From: Paenibacillus planticolens
Lineage (GTDB): Bacteria > Bacillota > Bacilli > Paenibacillales > NBRC-103111
Direction: 5' to 3'
Assembly (NCBI RefSeq): GCF_013141725.1
Contig: NZ_WHNZ01000013.1
Coordinates: 186,001-250,000 of the forward strand
Length of the DNA: 64,000 nucleotides
In this document: one piece after another, positions 54,251-63,450 of the stretch
Position numbering within the stretch: position 1 is the first letter of the stretch
How the letters are laid out: each line of letters starts with the position of its first letter
Position numbers and translations under genes: made by a program
Notes under the pieces: model-generated
Database searches by the model: none
The model's input: only the letters and a program-made list of their open reading frames with translations
Told to the model about the DNA's origin: nothing

Positions 54251-56543
54251 TGGCCTCCCCCTCCAACCCTTCTAGCCAATCGACGGACTGCACGATGTGT
54301 TCCGGTGAAATCGGCAGCCGGTTCACCCAGATTCCTGCCGCCTGCCGAACCGCTGCCGTTATCGCCGGCGCGAGCCCGACGCTGCCGATTTCGCCTACCC
54401 CGCGCGGGCCATAAGTATCGCCCTCGGGTAATTCTTCAATTGCTTCTACACGAATTGTATGGGGGCTATCTTTGAAAGTAGGGATCAAATACGTATCCAA
54501 ATTGTGCCGCAAATACGCGCTCTCCTGCATGACGGCATCCTCGGTCAACGTGAAGCCCAGCGCCATCACGCTGCCGCCCTCGATCTGTCCGAGGAAGCCC
54601 ATCGGATTAATGACAGGACCTGCTGCAATCACGTGATCGGTCGCGACCACCCTCACCCTCCCTGTCAGCATGTTCACTTCTACCTCTACAATAGCTGCTG
54701 CGTAAGTGTACAAATAATGCGCCCCGACCTGCCCCTCAGGCGTCGTCGGGTAGTCGAACACCGTCTGCGCAAGAATCGGCTTCGCTGCCGCTTCGGCAGC
54801 TGCCGCCAACTGCGCATACGTCACAACCGGCTGACCCAACTCATCGCCCATGCGATGAATTCCGCCTGCGCCGGTTGTCAGCTCTTCAGCGGCAGCGCCC
54901 ACAAGCCCAGCCGCCTGCTCCAGCAGCGCCTGCACGAACGGCGGCTTCAGCCGCTGCAGCGCTCGCCACATCATCGTGGTGGCGCGGGATGCCGTGCTCG
55001 AGCCGCTGACCGGCACGCGGTCGGTATCGCCGATGACGATGCGAATGTCATCAGCGCCGCAGCCGAAGCTATCCTGCAGCATAAGCGTGAGCGCTGCGTA
55101 GAGCCCTTGCCCGAACTCCTCGAAGCCGAAGGAGGCTTGGATCTTGCCCTCCGGCGTGAGCTCGATGCGTCCGCCGGAATGATCCGGGATGCCGAGGCCG
55201 AGCCCGGCGCCGTGCATTACCATCGAGGCGCCGACGCCACGGCGCAGCCACGGCTCCTCCAAGCCCCTCTGCGGCATGCCCCGCTTTGCCCAGAGCGGCG
55301 ATTCCTGCACCTTGCTCCACACTTGATCGGCACCTTCGGTTGCCACAATCTCCTGGCCCAACGGCCCAGGATCGTCCGGAGCGCGCAGGTTCAGCTTGCG
55401 CAGTTCCCAAGAATCCATCCCGAGCTTTTCAGCCAAGCGCTCGATCTGGCTTTCAACGGCAAAAATCACCTGATTGCCGCCAAAGCCCCGGAATTCCCCG
55501 GATACGCCGTTATTTGTATAAACACTCGTCCCCTGTACGTCCACATGCGGGATCCGGTAAGGCCCGATGGTATGTTCCGTAGCGAAATTCAGCACCTCGC
55601 AGCCCAAAGTGGCGTAAGCGCCGGTATCCGCAAGAAGGCTGACTTGATGGGCGATAAGGCGTCCGCTGGCATCTGCGCCGGTCTTCATCGTGATCCGCAT
55701 CGGATGCCGTTTGATCCCGGCAATGATCGATTCACGGCGGGAATTGTGCATTTTGACCGGAGCGCCGGTTTTCAAAGCAAGTAAAGCGCCGAAGGGCTGC
55801 ACGTTAAGCTCATCCTTCCCGCCGAACGATCCGCCGATCGGACTGGATACGACGCGGATTTGTTCTTCCGCCATAGCAAGAATGCGCGCCAACTGCATCC
55901 GATCTTTGTAGCCGTGCTGTGTCGGCGAGTACACCGTCAGTCGGCCATCTTCCTCAGGAATGAACAGGCCGCCCTCCGTTTCCATATACGTGTGCATTTG
56001 CCTCGGCGTATAATACGTCTCCTCAACGATGTGTGCACATTGCTCAAAAGTCGATTCAGCCTCCCCATACTTCAGACAAGTTCGGTGCAGCAGATTGCCG
56101 TCAGGATGTAGAAGAACGGTTCCCTCATCCAGCGCAGTTTCCGGATTGTCTACAACCGGCAGCGGCTCGTAGACAACCTCGATTAAACTAAGGGCGTACT
56201 CGGCGATCTCTTCCGTATCCGCAGCTACAGCCGCCACAGCATCTCCGACATAACGAACCCGATCATGACACAGGACAGGTTGATGCGGGAAAGCAATACC
56301 GAACAAATTCATGCCCGGCACGTCCTCCGCTGTTATAACCGCACGGACACCGGCTATCGCTTTGGCTTTCCTTGTATCAATTGAAAGAATCCAAGCATGA
56401 GGATGCCTGCTTCGCAGCACCTTCCCGCACAGCATGCCCGGTGCCGTTAAATCCGTGAGATACCGGAGCTTTCCGGTTACTTTCTCTTCACCGTCGGGAC
56501 GAACGATCCATCTTTTTGCGTACGTATTACGATCTAGAAGCAC
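54243..56543 (-). CDS. pucD: Xanthine dehydrogenase molybdenum-binding subunit (PucD-like)
   Basis: 766 residues from GTG 56543, which follows AAGGGGG; a TTG at 56588 lacks a site. Xanthine oxidase family large subunit: aldehyde oxidase/xanthine dehydrogenase a/b hammerhead domain near the N-terminus, and Moco motifs such as GGSFGGKD and GEFRGFGGNQ; EIGSVGLAPA near the C-terminus includes the Glu region. Converts hypoxanthine to xanthine and urate. Start lies within the end of the FAD subunit gene. Confidence 0.93.
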   Translation of the reverse strand: MLLDRNTYAKRWIVRPDGEEKVTGKLRYLTDLTAPGMLCGKVLRSRHPHAWILSIDTRKAKAIAGVRAVITAEDVPGMNLFGIAFPHQPVLCHDRVRYVGDAVAAVAADTEEIAEYALSLIEVVYEPLPVVDNPETALDEGTVLLHPDGNLLHRTCLKYGEAESTFEQCAHIVEETYYTPRQMHTYMETEGGLFIPEEDGRLTVYSPTQHGYKDRMQLARILAMAEEQIRVVSSPIGGSFGGKDELNVQPFGALLALKTGAPVKMHNSRRESIIAGIKRHPMRITMKTGADASGRLIAHQVSLLADTGAYATLGCEVLNFATEHTIGPYRIPHVDVQGTSVYTNNGVSGEFRGFGGNQVIFAVESQIERLAEKLGMDSWELRKLNLRAPDDPGPLGQEIVATEGADQVWSKVQESPLWAKRGMPQRGLEEPWLRRGVGASMVMHGAGLGLGIPDHSGGRIELTPEGKIQASFGFEEFGQGLYAALTLMLQDSFGCGADDIRIVIGDTDRVPVSGSSTASRATTMMWRALQRLKPPFVQALLEQAAGLVGAAAEELTTGAGGIHRMGDELGQPVVTYAQLAAAAEAAAKPILAQTVFDYPTTPEGQVGAHYLYTYAAAIVEVEVNMLTGRVRVVATDHVIAAGPVINPMGFLGQIEGGSVMALGFTLTEDAVMQESAYLRHNLDTYLIPTFKDSPHTIRVEAIEELPEGDTYGPRGVGEIGSVGLAPAITAAVRQAAGIWVNRLPISPEHIVQSVDWLEGLEGEAID

Positions 56544-57480
56544 CGGCTCCGCCCCCTTTTCGCCAAGCTTTATAGCATTCGGACACAATCAGATTCGCCG
56601 CCGTCATCTTGCGGTATGCAGCACCGGCGTAATCGTCGGCTACAGCATCGAAACTATCGGACACTCCCTTATGTAAAATTTGCAGAACCTCCTTGATCAA
56701 AAGCTTGCCTGCCAACGCGTCCTCCAGCTCTGTGAATCTTGACGGAACAGCACTTCCCCCTCCCGCGCTCAAAGCGATTGCGGCAACAGTGCCATCCGCT
56801 TCTATTCTTATCCGGCCGGCAACCGTTACAACCGATGGGGTGAACGCTTCTCTGCGTCCTACTTTTAAATAAAAGGAATGCTCCGCATCCGTATTCCTAA
56901 GCTCTGTAGGGGTCTGTCCCGCATCATTCATCTGGGCACTCACCTGCCCCGGAACTACAATCCTCGTCATCACTTCAAAGGACGAATAATTCAAATCTTG
57001 CAGCCACTCCTCCAACCACAGCACGCGTTCTTTCTGTCCATCCGACACCACCACCTGCGCATTCATAACTAGCAGGACAGGAATGAGATCGCCTGTGCGA
57101 GTCATCACATTGCCTCCGATTGATGCTAGATTGCGTACGGAAGGAGCTGCAATCTCAGAGCACGCTTGCACCAAGAGCCCGCATCGCTGCTTCATCATTT
57201 GATTTTCCATCACATCGGCCAAACAAAGCGCAGGACCTATATGAACATGACCTTGACCATCCAGGGTTAATCCGGAAAGAGCAGGAATGCGACCAAGGCT
57301 AATCAAGTGCTGCGGAGGCGATGAAAGGCCATTTTCCCAACGTGTACGGAGCCATGTGCCGCCAGAGACCAGCACCGAGTTTTCTCCCCATTTACGCTTA
57401 AGTATCAAGGCTTCCTCCACAGTCGTCGGCTGCCACACCGTAGGCTGCTGCTCTGACAGCTGGTACAAAGGAACCGACAT
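56527..57480 (-). CDS. pucC: Xanthine dehydrogenase FAD-binding subunit (PucC-like)
   Basis: 317 residues from ATG 57480 behind GAGGAGG. CO dehydrogenase flavoprotein-type: SGGTWLRTRW near residue 40, IAAPSVRNLASIGGNV near residue 110. It carries FAD. First gene of the pucCDE block with its own promoter at 57549-57578. Confidence 0.92.
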   Translation of the reverse strand: MSVPLYQLSEQQPTVWQPTTVEEALILKRKWGENSVLVSGGTWLRTRWENGLSSPPQHLISLGRIPALSGLTLDGQGHVHIGPALCLADVMENQMMKQRCGLLVQACSEIAAPSVRNLASIGGNVMTRTGDLIPVLLVMNAQVVVSDGQKERVLWLEEWLQDLNYSSFEVMTRIVVPGQVSAQMNDAGQTPTELRNTDAEHSFYLKVGRREAFTPSVVTVAGRIRIEADGTVAAIALSAGGGSAVPSRFTELEDALAGKLLIKEVLQILHKGVSDSFDAVADDYAGAAYRKMTAANLIVSECYKAWRKGGGAGASRS

Positions 57481-57548
57481 GAACAAACCTCCTCTGTGTC
57501 ATCTAGAAATACCGGACCCCCAAGATTATCCGTAGTTAAATTAGCTCA

Positions 57549-57578
57549 ACTATAAACAATTTCCAAAAACAGAGTCAA
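57549..57578 (-). promoter_or_regulatory. Promoter of the xanthine dehydrogenase genes
   Basis: TTGACT (complement of 57573-57578), 18-base spacer, TATAGT (complement of 57549-57554). It lies downstream of a terminator, in front of the FAD subunit gene. Confidence 0.65.
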
Positions 57579-57607
57579 CTAACATGACATGAATTTGTGT
57601 TTTTGTA

Positions 57608-57637
57608 TAAAAAAATAGCGCATTATTAGTAATAATG
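57608..57637 (-). terminator. Terminator after mobA-like gene
   Basis: GCATTATTA / TAATAATGC hairpin with a T-rich run (TTTTTTT) on the minus strand, so the upstream maturation genes and the pucCDE genes are likely to be separate transcription units. Confidence 0.8.
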
Positions 57638-57666
57638 CACCTCTAACTTCTTATACGTCATTTAAG

Positions 57667-58314
57667 TTAACACGGATTTATGTTCGAATATATTTTTTTC
57701 GCCTCTTCAAACCGTTCCGCTGTGTCGATGTCCATGAATTTAAGCTGTTTTTCCTCTATCATGCGTCCACGGTACAGGGGTGAGCGAAACAGGGATCGCG
57801 CCCCGGCATCCCCTTCCAGAGAGGCTGCCGCAGGCCACATCCCCGGTCCCATAATCAGCGGAGGCTTCGGCATTCCCTGATCCCCGCTGGCGATATAATC
57901 ATCCCCTGCATCTTCATTAAATGCCTGCATAAGGCCGCACAGCATAGGCCCGTCGATAAAAGGCTGATCCGCCAGCAGCACCATGATGCCCTCCGCGCCC
58001 TGTTCTTTGGCTTCCCGGATGCCGGTGCGCAGTGAATGCGCCATCCCGTATTCCGCGTCATGACAGACAGCAATGACGCAGCGCCCCAGCATGATTTGCT
58101 CTTGAGCGAATATTGGCAGCCAATCCAACGTATCGCCTTCACGCACAACAATAATTACACTATACAAATCTGACTGAAGAGCTTGCTGGAGAGCAATTCC
58201 GCCTAGCCGTACGCCATCTGCGATTTCCAAGGACGTCTTCGCCGTCCCCATTCGTCTGGAGCTGCCCGCTGCCAAATAGACGCCAACGACTTTCCGCTTC
58301 CTGGCGCTCACCAT
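57667..58314 (-). CDS. pucB: MobA-like nucleotidyltransferase (PucB-like)
   Basis: 215 residues from ATG 58314, which overlaps the XdhC-like stop. N-terminal GVYLAAGSSRRMGTAKTSL is the nucleotidyltransferase motif; later LADQPFID and PPLIMGP. PucB-type proteins transfer CMP or GMP to molybdopterin for xanthine dehydrogenase. A longer upstream frame is likely not coding. Followed by a terminator. Confidence 0.88.
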   Translation of the reverse strand: MVSARKRKVVGVYLAAGSSRRMGTAKTSLEIADGVRLGGIALQQALQSDLYSVIIVVREGDTLDWLPIFAQEQIMLGRCVIAVCHDAEYGMAHSLRTGIREAKEQGAEGIMVLLADQPFIDGPMLCGLMQAFNEDAGDDYIASGDQGMPKPPLIMGPGMWPAAASLEGDAGARSLFRSPLYRGRMIEEKQLKFMDIDTAERFEEAKKIYSNINPC

Positions 58315-59306
58315 GTGCGGGACCCTTGGACATCCAGCCCTGATGCGACAGAAGAGCTCCTCCCTCCATTTGCGTGAACACCGCGCTTTATACCAATCAA
58401 TTCCGCTACGATACTGACCGCGTTCTCCACAGGACCTTCCGAGCCGATGCGCAGACCAACCGGATAATGGGCCCAATCGGGGCGCTCCACGCCATCCAGC
58501 AGCTTCTCTGACCGCACTCTGGAGCCCATAATGCCAAGGTAACGCAGACTCGTCTTCACCGCTCCGCGCACGAACTCGGCATCCTTGTCGAACTGGTGGC
58601 TCATCACGACGACATAATCCTCAGCGGTCAGCTTCAGCTTTTCAAGCAAAGTCCCTGGAAAAGCTGCGATCGTCTCCGCTCCGGGAAAACGTTCTGCCGT
58701 GCAGTAAGCATCGCGCCAGTCCGCGATCACGACGCGAAATCCGCTGCTCAGGGCCAGCCCCGCAAGCGGGATGGCATCGTCGTTCGCACCAAACACGACG
58801 ACCCTCGGCTTCGGCCTGAACGTGTAAACATAGCTGCCAGACGAGGAGACGCAATCGGCAGAAGATCCTTCAAGCGCGTCGCACAGGCTGTACCGAATAT
58901 CGGAGTACCCCTCAATAAACGTACGGACTAGTCGCACGGCCTCTCCGCGATTCAAAGCCGCCTTGGCAGCCAGGAGGTGAACAAGCAATTCGCCGGTTAC
59001 AGGCTCCAGCAGAATGCGGATTAACCCGCCGCACCCGATCGTTTCACCCCAACCGAAATCGTCGGCAGGCCGCATGTCATACTCGACCATTTGCGGCTTC
59101 TGCGATTCCTCGACCAGGGGCACATACCCGGACAGGTCGGCTTCCAGGCAGCCGGGGGATATGCTCCCAACCGAGCTTCCATCCGCCATCAGCAGCATCA
59201 TTGCCCCTTGCTTGCGGTAAGCGTGACCTTCCACATGAATAACCGTTGCCAACACAGTCGGCTGAACATAACGCTCTACCGCTTCTAAAATGTCATAGGC
59301 CTCCAT
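58308..59306 (-). CDS. pucA: XdhC family maturation factor (PucA-like)
   Basis: 332 residues. The XdhC/CoxI domain is at the N-terminus (GHAYRKQGAMMLL; SISPGCLEADL) and a Rossmann-like XdhC C-domain follows (VVVFGANDDAIPLAGLAL, then YLGIMGSRVRSEKL). It binds and sulfurates Moco and inserts it into xanthine dehydrogenase. ATG at 59306 behind AGGAG; a GTG at 59309 is possible. Confidence 0.9.
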   Translation of the reverse strand: MEAYDILEAVERYVQPTVLATVIHVEGHAYRKQGAMMLLMADGSSVGSISPGCLEADLSGYVPLVEESQKPQMVEYDMRPADDFGWGETIGCGGLIRILLEPVTGELLVHLLAAKAALNRGEAVRLVRTFIEGYSDIRYSLCDALEGSSADCVSSSGSYVYTFRPKPRVVVFGANDDAIPLAGLALSSGFRVVIADWRDAYCTAERFPGAETIAAFPGTLLEKLKLTAEDYVVVMSHQFDKDAEFVRGAVKTSLRYLGIMGSRVRSEKLLDGVERPDWAHYPVGLRIGSEGPVENAVSIVAELIGIKRGVHANGGRSSSVASGLDVQGSRTW

Positions 59307-59340
59307 CACTCACCGCTCCTCGCTTTATGGCATCATCGTT

Positions 59341-60936
59341 TTACCAGCCGATTGCTAAACCGTCACCCCGCGGATCCGCAGCGCCGCTCAGAAAGCCATG
59401 CTCATCCAGGACAATCCCCTGCGCTTGCCCCATAATGCCATCCCAAGGATTCACGGGCTCAACCTGATGTCCCCATCTTTTGAGACGGGCATAGACCTGA
59501 TCATCCAATCGATGTTCGAGCTTCAAAGCATCGCCGTCTTCTCCCCATGTACGCCCATATACCCAACGGGGCAGCGATATGGCTTCTTGAATCGACAGCC
59601 CATAGTCCAGCACCCCGGTCAGAATGGAAAGCTGCGTTTGCGGCTGCCCCTCTCCGCCTTGTGTGCCAAATAGCATGCAAGGCTTACCCGCTTTGCCGAC
59701 CATAGCCGGCATTAACGTATGAAACGATCTTTTTTGAGGCTCCAACACATTCGCACAGGCAGGGTCCAGCGAGAAAAAGGAGCCCCGGTTCTGCAAAATA
59801 ATCCCCGAATCGCCCGGCACATAAGCAGCGCCAAAGTCGAAATACAAGCTTTGAATGAAAGAAACCGAATTGCCTTCCTCGTCAACAACAGCCGCATAAG
59901 CCGTATCCTGGCCGATCGCCGGAGATAAGTGTTCGCTTGCCTTGAACGGTTCCTCTTGGATGGTCTGCCAGAGCTCCTTGGCATAAGCCTTGGACAGCAG
60001 CCGCTCCAGCGGGATCTCCCGGAAATGAGGATCGGTTAGGTACAAATCGCGGTCTTTAAACGCCTTTTTAATCACTTCCGACATGATATGATAAAAGTTG
60101 GCTGAAGCTCTGGGAATTGCGCTTACCTCTATATGTTCCAGCATATTCATCATCATCAGCGCGGTGAATCCTTGCGAGTTCGGCGGCATTTGATAAATGT
60201 CATACCCGCGATACGTGGTAGAGAGCGGTTTCACCCATTCTCCAGCATAACGCTGGAAGTCCTCCTCCTGAAGCAAGCCGCCATCCTGCTGAATACTTTC
60301 CACCACATTTTTCATAACAGCACCCTTGTAAAAGGCATCTCGCCCATCCCGCGCAATCCGGCGAAGCGTCTCGGCCAGCTCTTTCTGAACCAGCCGGTCC
60401 CCCTCCTTCAAAAGCTCACCGCTGGCCATATATAGCGCGCTAAGCTGTTCGGAAGCCCGTATGAACGCTTCATCCTTCTTCATCCAAAAACGTAAATTGC
60501 GCGAGATCGGGAACCCTTTTTCCGCATAGGCAATCGCCGGTTCCAGCAGCTTCTCCCAAGGCAGCCTGCCGTACTTCTCCCACACCTGCCACCAGGCATC
60601 TACCATGCCCGGCACGGTGATCGCGCTCAGAATCCCTCTCTGCGGAATCGCTTGCAAGCCTTTGGTCCGGTAAAAATCAGGCGTCGCCTGCGCTGCAGAC
60701 TTCCCGCTCCCGTTAAAGCCCGTATAGGTGTCTGTTGCTGCATCATACATCAGGAAGAAGGCGTCCCCGCCGATGCCCGTCATATGCGGATAAACGACGC
60801 CCAGCGCTGCACTAATCGCAATCGCGCTGTCAAAAGCGTTGCCACCCTGCTGTAAAATCCCGCTTCCGACACTGCTCGCTAAATAATGTGGCGTGGCAAC
60901 CATCACATGTTCCGCTCGCGGCATGATGTTTAACAT
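59341..60936 (-). CDS. Gamma-glutamyltransferase family protein, YwrD-like
   Basis: 531 residues, no signal peptide. Ntn-hydrolase of the gamma-glutamyltransferase family: GNAFDSAIAISAALGVV, GIGGDAFFLMY, and the cleavage site Thr in GQDTAYAAVVDEEGN near residue 350. Secreted GGTs have signal peptides; this cytoplasmic type resembles YwrD. It is inserted in the middle of the purine catabolic genes, overlapping the pucG stop by 7 bases, so a role in the pathway or in a linked amide step is possible. Confidence 0.88.
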   Translation of the reverse strand: MLNIMPRAEHVMVATPHYLASSVGSGILQQGGNAFDSAIAISAALGVVYPHMTGIGGDAFFLMYDAATDTYTGFNGSGKSAAQATPDFYRTKGLQAIPQRGILSAITVPGMVDAWWQVWEKYGRLPWEKLLEPAIAYAEKGFPISRNLRFWMKKDEAFIRASEQLSALYMASGELLKEGDRLVQKELAETLRRIARDGRDAFYKGAVMKNVVESIQQDGGLLQEEDFQRYAGEWVKPLSTTYRGYDIYQMPPNSQGFTALMMMNMLEHIEVSAIPRASANFYHIMSEVIKKAFKDRDLYLTDPHFREIPLERLLSKAYAKELWQTIQEEPFKASEHLSPAIGQDTAYAAVVDEEGNSVSFIQSLYFDFGAAYVPGDSGIILQNRGSFFSLDPACANVLEPQKRSFHTLMPAMVGKAGKPCMLFGTQGGEGQPQTQLSILTGVLDYGLSIQEAISLPRWVYGRTWGEDGDALKLEHRLDDQVYARLKRWGHQVEPVNPWDGIMGQAQGIVLDEHGFLSGAADPRGDGLAIGW

Positions 60937-62174
60937 GGCTGTTTCTCCTCTGCATGAGCATATTGGCGTAAAGCTGCTTGCAGCGCCTTACCCGCGTTGA
61001 CATCGGCACCGTGCCAGAGAAGAACAGCCTCCAGAGCGCCGAGTACATGAAGCACGTTTTTCTGATTGCAGCTGAAGCCCATCGTGCCGATTCGCCAGAT
61101 TTGACCCTTGAGCGGCCCGAAAGAACTGGCGATTTCGATCCCGAACGTGTTCAGCAGCATGGAACGGACAGCTTCTCCGTCTAAGCCCTCGGGGATGAGG
61201 ATGCAGGTTACGACCGGCAGCTTGCAGTCCGGATCTCCATACAGCTTCAGCCCCATGGTCTCCAGGCCGGCGACCAATGCCGCCTCATGCCGTTTATGAC
61301 GCTTGAATCGCTCCTCAAGTCCCTCCTGCAAAACCAGCCGCAGCCCCTCACGCAAGGCGTAAAGCATCGACGTCGCTTCCGTGTGATGATTGAGCCGCTT
61401 CGGGCTCCAGTAGTCCTGCAGCATGCCCAGGTCAAAATAGTTGCTCGCCACCGGCTTCCTGCCGGATACCTCCGCCCCTTGCTCGCGCAGCCCCCGCTCG
61501 ATCGTCTTGCGGCGCAGCACCTTGGCTTCGACGCGTTCGTTGTAGGTGATGGGCGACATGCCGGAAGGGACGGACAGGCACTTCTGTGTCCCGCCGATGA
61601 CCGCATCGAGCTGCCATGCATCGGTCATTACCGGGACGCCGCCGATTGTGGCTACCGCGTCCACAACGAGCAGCGCATCCGCTTCACGGCAGGCCGCTCC
61701 GATGCCATCGAAGGGTTGGATGCAGCCCGTGGACGTTTCGCCGTGAACCATGGCCACGATGTTCGGCTTTTCCCGACGGATAGCGTCGACGATTTCCTGT
61801 GGTTCGAACACTGTGCCCCAATCCCGCTCCAGCATGACAACCTCAGCTCCGCAGCGCTCCGAGATTTCCACGAGCAGATGACCGAAGCGTCCATAAATAG
61901 GAACAAGCACCTTATCGCCCGGTTCAATCACACTTACAAGCACGGCTTCAATCCCCGAACGCGAGGTGCCGTCTACCGGGAAAGCCCATTGATTGTTCGT
62001 TTGAAACACTTCGCGAAGCATTTCCATCGTTTCATTCATCAGTTCGGTGAATTCCGGATCGAACTGCCCCAGAATCGGATAGGACATAGCACGAAGCACC
62101 CGGGGGTCGACCTCTACGGGTCCGGGAGTCATAATCGTTCTCAGCGAAGGCGATAATTCCTTATATAATTTCAT
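60930..62174 (-). CDS. pucG: Ureidoglycine/alanine-glyoxylate aminotransferase PucG-like
   Basis: 414 residues from ATG 62174 behind GGGGGAG. Class V aminotransferase: MTPGPVEVDPRVLRAM, VHGETSTG, and the pyridoxal phosphate Lys in IGGTQKCLSVPSG near residue 190. PucG of B. subtilis transfers the amino group of (S)-ureidoglycine to glyoxylate. Overlaps pucF stop by 14 bases. Confidence 0.9.
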   Translation of the reverse strand: MKLYKELSPSLRTIMTPGPVEVDPRVLRAMSYPILGQFDPEFTELMNETMEMLREVFQTNNQWAFPVDGTSRSGIEAVLVSVIEPGDKVLVPIYGRFGHLLVEISERCGAEVVMLERDWGTVFEPQEIVDAIRREKPNIVAMVHGETSTGCIQPFDGIGAACREADALLVVDAVATIGGVPVMTDAWQLDAVIGGTQKCLSVPSGMSPITYNERVEAKVLRRKTIERGLREQGAEVSGRKPVASNYFDLGMLQDYWSPKRLNHHTEATSMLYALREGLRLVLQEGLEERFKRHKRHEAALVAGLETMGLKLYGDPDCKLPVVTCILIPEGLDGEAVRSMLLNTFGIEIASSFGPLKGQIWRIGTMGFSCNQKNVLHVLGALEAVLLWHGADVNAGKALQAALRQYAHAEEKQPC

Positions 62175-63450
62175 CTGCTTCTCCCCCATAGCCAAATTGG
62201 TATAACACGTGAACCAATGTTTGGAACCCGGCGACCAGATCGCCGGCTTCCGTAAACTCCGCAGGACTGTGGCTGATGCCCGCCACGCTCGGCACGAAGA
62301 TCATCGCCGACGGGCAGATCGGCCCGAACAGCTGAGCATCATGCCCCGCTCCGCTCGGCAGCCGCATACTTGGAAAGCTGACTGCTTCACAAGCGGCTTC
62401 AATGGCTGCCGAAATGCCCTCATGCATAGCCACAGGCGAAGCATGTAAATTTTCAACCGTTTCTATAGTAAGCCCTCTTCGCAGTGCGATTTCTTCGAGC
62501 TTTGTTAGCAACCTTACACAGAATGTACGCATCTCTGGCTCGTCAGTATGCCGGATATCGAGCGTAAACGTCACGTCTCCCGGCACCACATTCGAGGTTC
62601 CCCGCCTTACTTCCAACCGCCCCACGGTAGCGACAAGCGGCTCTCCCGCCTCAAGTGCCATTTGCTCCGTTAGCGTCACCATTTCAGCAGCTCCGGCGAG
62701 CGCATCCCTGCGCATCGTCATCGGGGTCGTGCCCGCATGATTGGAGCTGCCTGTTACATGTACAGTTAATCGAATTTGACCGACGATGGCGGTAACAACG
62801 CCAATTTGTTTGTGTCTATACGTTAGGACAGAACCTTGCTCGATATGAAGCTCGATATATGCGCCAATCTGTTCGCGTTTAGCCGGATGTTCTCCCAGGC
62901 CGGCGGCATTGAAGCCCGCTTGCCGCATCGCCTCAAGCAAGGTGACGCCAGCGGGATCCGCAAGCTCAGCCGCCTGCGCCAATGACCTTGCGCCTGTGAC
63001 ATGCCCCGAGCCCCAATAAGCCAGCGGGAAGCGGCTTCCCTCTTCTTCACAGAATGAAACGGCTTCCAGCGTTCGTTTCGGTTCCCCGTACGCCGCCTTC
63101 AAATAGCCCAGCGCCATCATGGAGGCGACGACGCCGTATGCGCCATCGTATTTCCCGCCGTTTTTGACCGTATCGACATGCGACCCTGTCAGCACCGGCT
63201 TCAAGGCAATCTGACTGCCTGACAATTTTCCAAACACATTGCCAACCGCATCAAAAGCGCTTTCCAGCCCCAACTGCTGCATCTTGCTTATAAGCGCACG
63301 CTGCGCCTGCAGCCAAGACTCTGTGTACAGCAGCCGGGTCACTCCCCCCTCAGGATCTGCTCCATAAGAGGAAAGCTCCTCCAACACTTCCAGCATCCGC
63401 TCGCCGAATTGAGCAAGCAAGTCTTGTGAATTCGGTATCCGTTTAGCCAC
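62161..63450 (-). CDS. pucF: Allantoate amidohydrolase PucF-like (M20 family)
   Basis: 429 residues from GTG 63450 behind GGAGGTG. M20 zinc peptidase-like fold with metal ligands GSHVDTVKNGGKYDG, CEEEGSRF and a late HDAQ. Breaks allantoate to ureidoglycine and ammonia. N-carbamoyl-amino acid hydrolases are close relatives, but the allantoinase and pucG neighbours favour this substrate. Overlaps the allantoinase stop by 8 bases. Confidence 0.9.
   Translation of the reverse strand: MAKRIPNSQDLLAQFGERMLEVLEELSSYGADPEGGVTRLLYTESWLQAQRALISKMQQLGLESAFDAVGNVFGKLSGSQIALKPVLTGSHVDTVKNGGKYDGAYGVVASMMALGYLKAAYGEPKRTLEAVSFCEEEGSRFPLAYWGSGHVTGARSLAQAAELADPAGVTLLEAMRQAGFNAAGLGEHPAKREQIGAYIELHIEQGSVLTYRHKQIGVVTAIVGQIRLTVHVTGSSNHAGTTPMTMRRDALAGAAEMVTLTEQMALEAGEPLVATVGRLEVRRGTSNVVPGDVTFTLDIRHTDEPEMRTFCVRLLTKLEEIALRRGLTIETVENLHASPVAMHEGISAAIEAACEAVSFPSMRLPSGAGHDAQLFGPICPSAMIFVPSVAGISHSPAEFTEAGDLVAGFQTLVHVLYQFGYGGEADEII

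Noticed and set aside
54459..55784. 441-residue frame opposite the xanthine dehydrogenase large subunit
   Set aside because: Antisense shadow in high-GC sequence; Arg/His-rich, no domain.
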